Shown piece by piece: positions 60,901 through 64,000 of a stretch of 64,000 bases of DNA. The notes beneath the pieces were generated by a model. The model searched no databases. It worked only from the letters and a program-made list of their open reading frames with translations, and was not told the DNA's origin. Each line of letters opens with the position of its first letter. Position 1 is the first letter of the stretch. The DNA lies in assembly GCA_025356665.1 (NCBI GenBank), contig JANXRV010000108.1, positions 1-64,000 of the forward strand. Reading direction: 5' to 3'. The position numbers were made by a program, and so were the translations under genes. The DNA is from CAITSH01 sp025356665 (GTDB lineage Bacteria; Pseudomonadota; Gammaproteobacteria; Burkholderiales; SG8-39).

Positions 60901-61606
60901 CAACTTCAACGCGCCCTCGGCGGTTTGCATGGCGGCGGTGCTCTATGTGTTCCGCAGCCTCGTCGACGACGATATTCCACTCAACGCCGGCTGCCTCAAA
61001 CCTTTGGAGGTGATCATCCCTGAAGGGTCAATGCTCAACCCGCGCTTCCCTGCGGCGGTGGTGGCCGGTAACGTCGAAACCTCACAATGCCTGACCGACA
61101 CGCTGTACGGCGCTTTGGGCGTCATGGGCGCTTCGCAGGGCACCATGAACAACTTTACTTTCGGCAACAAGACCTACCAGTATTACGAAACCATTTCCGG
61201 CGGCTCGGGCGCGGGCGAGGGTTTCAACGGCACCGACGTCGTGCAGACGCATATGACCAATTCACGTCTGACCGACCCCGAGGTGCTTGAATGGCGTTTC
61301 CCGGTGCTGTTGGAGAGTTTTGAAATCAAACAGGGCTCGGGCGGAGGCGGGCGCTGGCATGGCGGCAACGGCGCGGTGCGTCGCGTGCGCTTTCTTGAGG
61401 CCATGACGGCGGCCATCCTGTCGGGTCACAGGCGCATTCCGCCTTACGGCATGGCCGGTGGCCTGCCGGCCCAGGTCGGGCGCAACCGCGTCGAACGCAT
61501 CGACGGCAGCATCGAAGAACTCGGCGGGGCGGACCAGGCGGAAATGAATCCCGGTGATGTGTTCGTGATTGAAACGCCGGGCGGCGGGGGATTCGGAAAG
61601 GCCTAG
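57980..61606 (+). CDS. 5-oxoprolinase / hydantoinase, single-chain (HyuA-HyuB fusion)
   Basis: A 1208-residue enzyme. The HyuA half begins WIDRGGTFTDIVARRPDGS and has MGTTVATNALLERKGEKTLL and FDMGGTSTDVSHFAG, an acetate-kinase-like ATP site; the HyuB half starts near 695 (VMLEIFNNLYMSIAEQMG) and includes NAPYNGGTHLPDITVI and GSRGHHADIGGITPGSMPP. Single-chain forms open the lactam ring of 5-oxoproline, hydantoins or related substrates with ATP. Length and order match eukaryotic-type OPLAH. Which substrate is used is unknown. The DctP-like gene overlaps it by 4 bases. Confidence 0.92.
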   Translation: MNTQPTSLRWQFWIDRGGTFTDIVARRPDGSISTHKLLSENPGHYRDAAVAGIRHLMGVAAGAAIPGEQIEAVKMGTTVATNALLERKGEKTLLLITRGFRDALRIAYQNRPRLFDRNIILPELLYSRVVEIDERIGARGEVLASLDIAAARRELDAAYAEGYRSVAIVFMHGYRFTDNEKRTAEAAREAGFSQVSVSHQVSPLMKLVSRGDTTVVDAYLSPILRRYVDQVASELSGVRLMFMQSNGGLTDARRFQGKDSILSGPAGGIVGAVRTSLMAGFEKIIGFDMGGTSTDVSHFAGTQLSDLERVFETQVAGVRMRAPMMSIHTVAAGGGSILHFDGARYRVGPDSAGANPGPASYRKDGPLAVTDCNVMLGKIQPKFFPPVFGRSGTERLDADVARQKFTALAADIRKATGNARTPEAVAEGFIDIAVGNMANAIKQISVQRGHDVTEYTLCCFGGAGGQHACLVADALGMTRVFIHPLAGVLSAYGMGLADQTAMREQAVEVKLEPKHVGELESVLDRLAVSAREELLGQGLPPERVRVLKRVHLRYDGTDSALIVKLAAIPGMVAEFEAAYRMRYSFLMPNRGLIAEAVSVEAIGASEAPPEAMPAPGTRIGTPQAAQTVQMFTGGRHHATPVFVRDALQAGDKLKGPAIIAEANATTVVEPGWQAELTARDHIVLERIEARPERHAMGTKVDPVMLEIFNNLYMSIAEQMGLRLANTAYSVNIKERLDFSCAVFNQAGELIANAPHMPVHLGSMGESIRTVIRENTGKMKAGNVYVLNAPYNGGTHLPDITVITPVFDDAGEHILFYVGSRGHHADIGGITPGSMPPYSKHIEEEGVLIDNFLLVEEGRLREAETVALLQSAKYPTRNVEQNMADLRAMIAANEKGVQELRRMVAHFGLEVVHAYMRHVQDNAEEAVRRVIDVLKDGAFEYEMDNGGLIKVRITINKKSRSAVIDFTGTSAQLPNNFNAPSAVCMAAVLYVFRSLVDDDIPLNAGCLKPLEVIIPEGSMLNPRFPAAVVAGNVETSQCLTDTLYGALGVMGASQGTMNNFTFGNKTYQYYETISGGSGAGEGFNGTDVVQTHMTNSRLTDPEVLEWRFPVLLESFEIKQGSGGGGRWHGGNGAVRRVRFLEAMTAAILSGHRRIPPYGMAGGLPAQVGRNRVERIDGSIEELGGADQAEMNPGDVFVIETPGGGGFGKA

Positions 61607-61622
61607 CGGGGTCTGCACACCA

Positions 61623-61655
61623 GCTGGGAACCCGCGCCAATAGGCCGTTTCCAGC
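61623..61655. terminator. Hairpin of the GCTGGAAA family between convergent genes
   Basis: GCTGGGAACC and CGTTTCCAGC pair imperfectly around CGCGCCAATAGG. There is no long T-run. It separates the stop of the oxoprolinase gene from that of the convergent PYROXD2-like gene. Confidence 0.5.
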
Positions 61656-61666
61656 CGATGCTGGCC

Positions 61667-63262
61667 TTACTTCAAGTCGCGGATCATCTCCCGCGCCGCG
61701 TTGTATCCAGGTGCGCCGGTTACGCCGCCGCCCGGATGGGCACCCGAGCCGCAGTGATAAAGGCCTTGTATCGGGCCGCGGTAGTCGGCGTGTCCTAGCA
61801 GGGGCCTTGCGCTGAATAACTGGTCCGGGGTCAGCGCGCCATGGAAAATGTCGCCGCCGATGAGCCCAAATGTGCGCTCAAGGTCCAGCGGCGTGTGGAT
61901 GCTGCGGGCGATGATACTGGCGCTGAAGTTGGGCGCAACGCGATTGACCACCGCGATGGCGGCATCGGCGGCTGTATCGCGCGCCGTGTCCCAGCACTGC
62001 CCTCCGGGCAATTCCGGATTGAAGTATTGGCAAAACAGGCTGGCGACATGCTGTCCCTTGGGCGCGAGTGAATCATCGAGCGTGCTCGGGATCAGCACTT
62101 CGACAATGGGTTCGCGCGACCAACCGAGGGTGCGCGCGTCAAAGAAGCCGCGTTCCATGTAGGCAAGCGAGGGGGCGATGATAATGCCGGCACCGTGATG
62201 CGGCTGCTGATTCTCGCCCGGGGCGCTGCTGAAGTCGGGTAGTTCCGATAGCGCCACGTTCATGCGCAGCACGCCCGAGGCACATTTCCAACGCGCCATG
62301 CGCGTGCGGAAGGCATCGGGCAGGGCGCTCGCGGCGATGAGCTTGCCGTAGAGCAGTTTTGGATTGACGCCGGAGGCCACCGCTTTCGCCTCAAAGCTGC
62401 GGCCGTCCTCCAGTATCACACCGCTTGCGCGATTGCCGCGCACCGTCACTTCCGCCACTGCGGCGTCGGTGGCTATGTCCACGCCGCGGCGGCGCGCCTC
62501 GGCAGCCAGTGCGTTACTGATTGCACCCATGCCGCCTATCGCATGACCCCAGCTGCCGCGCTTGCCGTTAATCTCGCCGAAGGCATGGTGCAGTAGGACG
62601 TAGGCGGAGCCGGGCGAATACGGGCCGGCGAAATTGCCGACGATGGAGTCAAAACCGAAGGCCGCTTTTGCCTGATCGCTTTCGAACCAGTCATCGAGGA
62701 GGTCGCCGGCGCTGCGCGTGAGGAACTCCCACAAGTCGCGCTGGCCTTCGAGGCCAATGCGCGACAGCTTGCGGCCCAGACCCAACGCGGACCACGCCGC
62801 GCGCCAGCCGCCGCCCAGATTGGGGGGCGTTTCGAGGATGAGTCCGCGCAGCGTATCGGCCATGCGCGCCACCAGCGCGAGATAGTCGCCGACGCGGGCG
62901 GCATCGCGTTTGGAGTAGCGCGCGATTTCGGTGCGAAGTGACGGCAAATCCGCGTGCATGCGAAGGCAGCGCCCGTCAGGGAAGGGCAGGAAATTAGGCA
63001 GGGGTCGCTCGACCACGCGCAAGCCATGCCCGGCCAGACCGAGGTCGGCTATGACCCTGGCTTGCAGCAGGCTGACGGTGTAGCTCAGCGTTGAGTTGCG
63101 AAAGCCCGGATGAAACACTTCCGTGACGGCGGCACCGCCGACGATTGCGCGCTTTTCCAGCACGCGGACCTTTAGTCCTGCTCCGGCTAGGTAGCAGGCG
63201 CAGACCAGGCCGTTGTGACCGCCGCCAACTATAATGGCGTCATAGGTGTCGTGTTTGAGCAT
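61667..63262 (-). CDS. NAD(P)/FAD-dependent oxidoreductase, PYROXD2/phytoene desaturase-like
   Basis: A 531-residue flavoprotein. The FAD-binding motif is DAIIVGGGHNGLVCACYLAG at about 8; VLEKRAIVGGAAVTEVFHPG and the C-terminal GLYHCGSGAHPGGGVTGAPG are typical of the PYROXD2 group in the phytoene-desaturase superfamily. No carotenoid gene is near, so pigment synthesis is unlikely; the substrate is unknown. It ends the catabolic region. Confidence 0.9.
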   Translation of the reverse strand: MLKHDTYDAIIVGGGHNGLVCACYLAGAGLKVRVLEKRAIVGGAAVTEVFHPGFRNSTLSYTVSLLQARVIADLGLAGHGLRVVERPLPNFLPFPDGRCLRMHADLPSLRTEIARYSKRDAARVGDYLALVARMADTLRGLILETPPNLGGGWRAAWSALGLGRKLSRIGLEGQRDLWEFLTRSAGDLLDDWFESDQAKAAFGFDSIVGNFAGPYSPGSAYVLLHHAFGEINGKRGSWGHAIGGMGAISNALAAEARRRGVDIATDAAVAEVTVRGNRASGVILEDGRSFEAKAVASGVNPKLLYGKLIAASALPDAFRTRMARWKCASGVLRMNVALSELPDFSSAPGENQQPHHGAGIIIAPSLAYMERGFFDARTLGWSREPIVEVLIPSTLDDSLAPKGQHVASLFCQYFNPELPGGQCWDTARDTAADAAIAVVNRVAPNFSASIIARSIHTPLDLERTFGLIGGDIFHGALTPDQLFSARPLLGHADYRGPIQGLYHCGSGAHPGGGVTGAPGYNAAREMIRDLK

Positions 63263-63316
63263 TGTTTTGGATGAAGATTCTATGTGAACAGGTGTGCGGC
63301 AGCGTGAAGCAGTTCC

Positions 63317-63345
63317 TTCACCGCCTCAGTCAGAATCCCTATAAT
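63317..63345 (+). promoter_or_regulatory. Predicted sigma-70 promoter
   Basis: A perfect TATAAT (63340-63345) is preceded at 17 bases by TTCACC (63317-63322). It lies in the divergent gap and points to the gene at the right edge, with a leader of about 150 bases. The rest of 63263-63500 shows no gene. Confidence 0.5.
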
Positions 63346-63500
63346 GACTGTAAATTCATAGGAAATCAGTCTTTTCCAACAGCCGCAAGATTGTGAGGGT
63401 GTGCCTGTGGAGCGCGCACGCGGGGGCTGTGTTTGCCACCCTGAACGCGAAGCCAGAGACCTGTCCCCCGACAGCCTAGACCTGAACCTGAAAGACGAGC

Positions 63501-64000
63501 ATGGACCGCAGGACGGTATTAACCAAGACGGCCAAGGGTTTGATGGAGACCAGCGGCAAGACCAGCCTGCTCTCCCGCGACCTGCGCGACGTTCTCAAGG
63601 AGGTGGATGGCAGGGGCACGGTCGGCGAGTTGCAAAAGCGGCTTGACCGGCCTGAGCCCAAGCTCCTGGAGGCGCTCAAGCAGTTGGTGAGGGAAGGGTT
63701 CATCCGCGAGTTTGTCACCGCGCCCAAGACCGAGTCACCGCCGACGCAAAGTCCGGTGGCTGATGAAGACGATCTGGATTTCACGGCGGCCCCGTCCAAG
63801 GCGGCGGCGCCCAAAGCTGCGCCCGCTGCGGTGGCGCAGGTCAGGAATCTGGAGGCGGAGCGGCAAAAGCGCGAGGCGGAAGAGATTGCCCGCACTGCTG
63901 CAGCCACGCGCGCGAAGGAACTCGCCGCGGCAAAACAAAAGCTTGCCGCCGAGGCGGCGCAGCGTGCGCAGTCCGAGTCAGAGGCCCAGGCCCAGGTCAA
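63501..64000 (+). CDS. Uncharacterised protein with winged-helix-like N-terminus and coiled coil, cut by window end
   Basis: An open frame from ATG 63501 runs off the window after 166 codons. The start MDRRTVLTKTAKGLMETSGK is followed by SLLSRDLRDVLKEVDGRGTV and a leucine-rich helix ending EGFIREF, resembling a small winged-helix domain. After an Ala/Pro linker comes a charged, Ala/Glu/Lys-rich stretch (EAERQKREAEEIARTAAATR) that should form a coiled coil. Similar N-termini occur in several betaproteobacterial proteins, but I cannot name this one. The longer minus-strand frame here is a shadow of the repetitive coding. Confidence 0.75.
   Translation, partial: MDRRTVLTKTAKGLMETSGKTSLLSRDLRDVLKEVDGRGTVGELQKRLDRPEPKLLEALKQLVREGFIREFVTAPKTESPPTQSPVADEDDLDFTAAPSKAAAPKAAPAAVAQVRNLEAERQKREAEEIARTAAATRAKELAAAKQKLAAEAAQRAQSESEAQAQV

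Noticed and set aside
61667..63262. Carotenoid biosynthesis gene
   Set aside because: The fold is phytoene-desaturase-like, but the sequence fits the PYROXD2 group and no crt genes are near.

Overview
The window looks like a GC-rich betaproteobacterial chromosome. The pointers are an rnfB-like ferredoxin gene beside nth, the adjacent N-degron transferases bpt and aat, dapA followed by a BamC-like lipoprotein gene, a Bug-type binding protein, and dispersed repeats of a kind I associate with beta- and gammaproteobacteria. The order cannot be fixed by eye. No complete mobile element and no CRISPR array is visible.

Region 1 (1-15124) is mostly housekeeping: a histone-deacetylase-fold enzyme, a Prx5 peroxiredoxin, a lone GspE-type ATPase, a VWA/MoxR pair, a periplasmic amidase, two small c-type cytochromes, DUF1841, nth, rnfB, ald, pyrD, bpt, aat, a Nudix hydrolase and a haloacid dehalogenase. 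Its intergenic spaces carry several dispersed repeat families, including three stem-loop elements built from GGGAAAT-like heptamers.

Region 2 (15183-33827, all on +) is the main feature: an 18.6-kb MSHA-like type IV pilus locus. It opens with a PglL-type O-oligosaccharyltransferase, followed by mshE (with a predicted c-di-GMP-binding N-terminus), mshG, an mshF-position prepilin, four tandem major-pilin genes of two alternating subtypes (A-B-A-B), mshC-, mshD- and mshO-like minor pilins, and a very long MshP/PilX-like protein with three internal repeats. After a terminator and a fresh promoter comes mshI-pilN-mshJ-K-L-M-N. Compared with the Vibrio order the two blocks are swapped. A perfect CRP-type palindrome lies upstream of the first pilin gene. 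Prepilin peptidase and a retraction ATPase are not in the window.

Region 3 (34120-49442) holds a SemiSWEET transporter, an internally duplicated membrane protein, maiA, a small island remnant (integrase fragment plus RelE/XRE toxin-antitoxin pair) next to tRNA-Arg(CCT), a methyltransferase, dapA-bamC, a WalJ-like hydrolase, an alanine-rich lipoprotein, a RoxA-like ribosomal oxygenase, a Bcp-type peroxiredoxin, a SlyD-like isomerase, an FMN glutamate-synthase-like protein, an SbmA/BacA-type ABC transporter and nnr.

Region 4 (49697-63262) looks like a catabolic cluster: a Bug binding protein, a complete TRAP transporter (dctP-Q-M), an L-2-hydroxyglutarate-oxidase-like enzyme, DUF2848, a DUF1445 (D-glutamate-cyclase-like) protein, a leaderless DctP-like protein joined to a single-chain 5-oxoprolinase/hydantoinase, and a PYROXD2-like oxidoreductase. 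The gene content suggests uptake and breakdown of 5-oxoproline, D-glutamate or a related C5 compound; this is inference. The right edge cuts a gene encoding a helical, coiled-coil protein.
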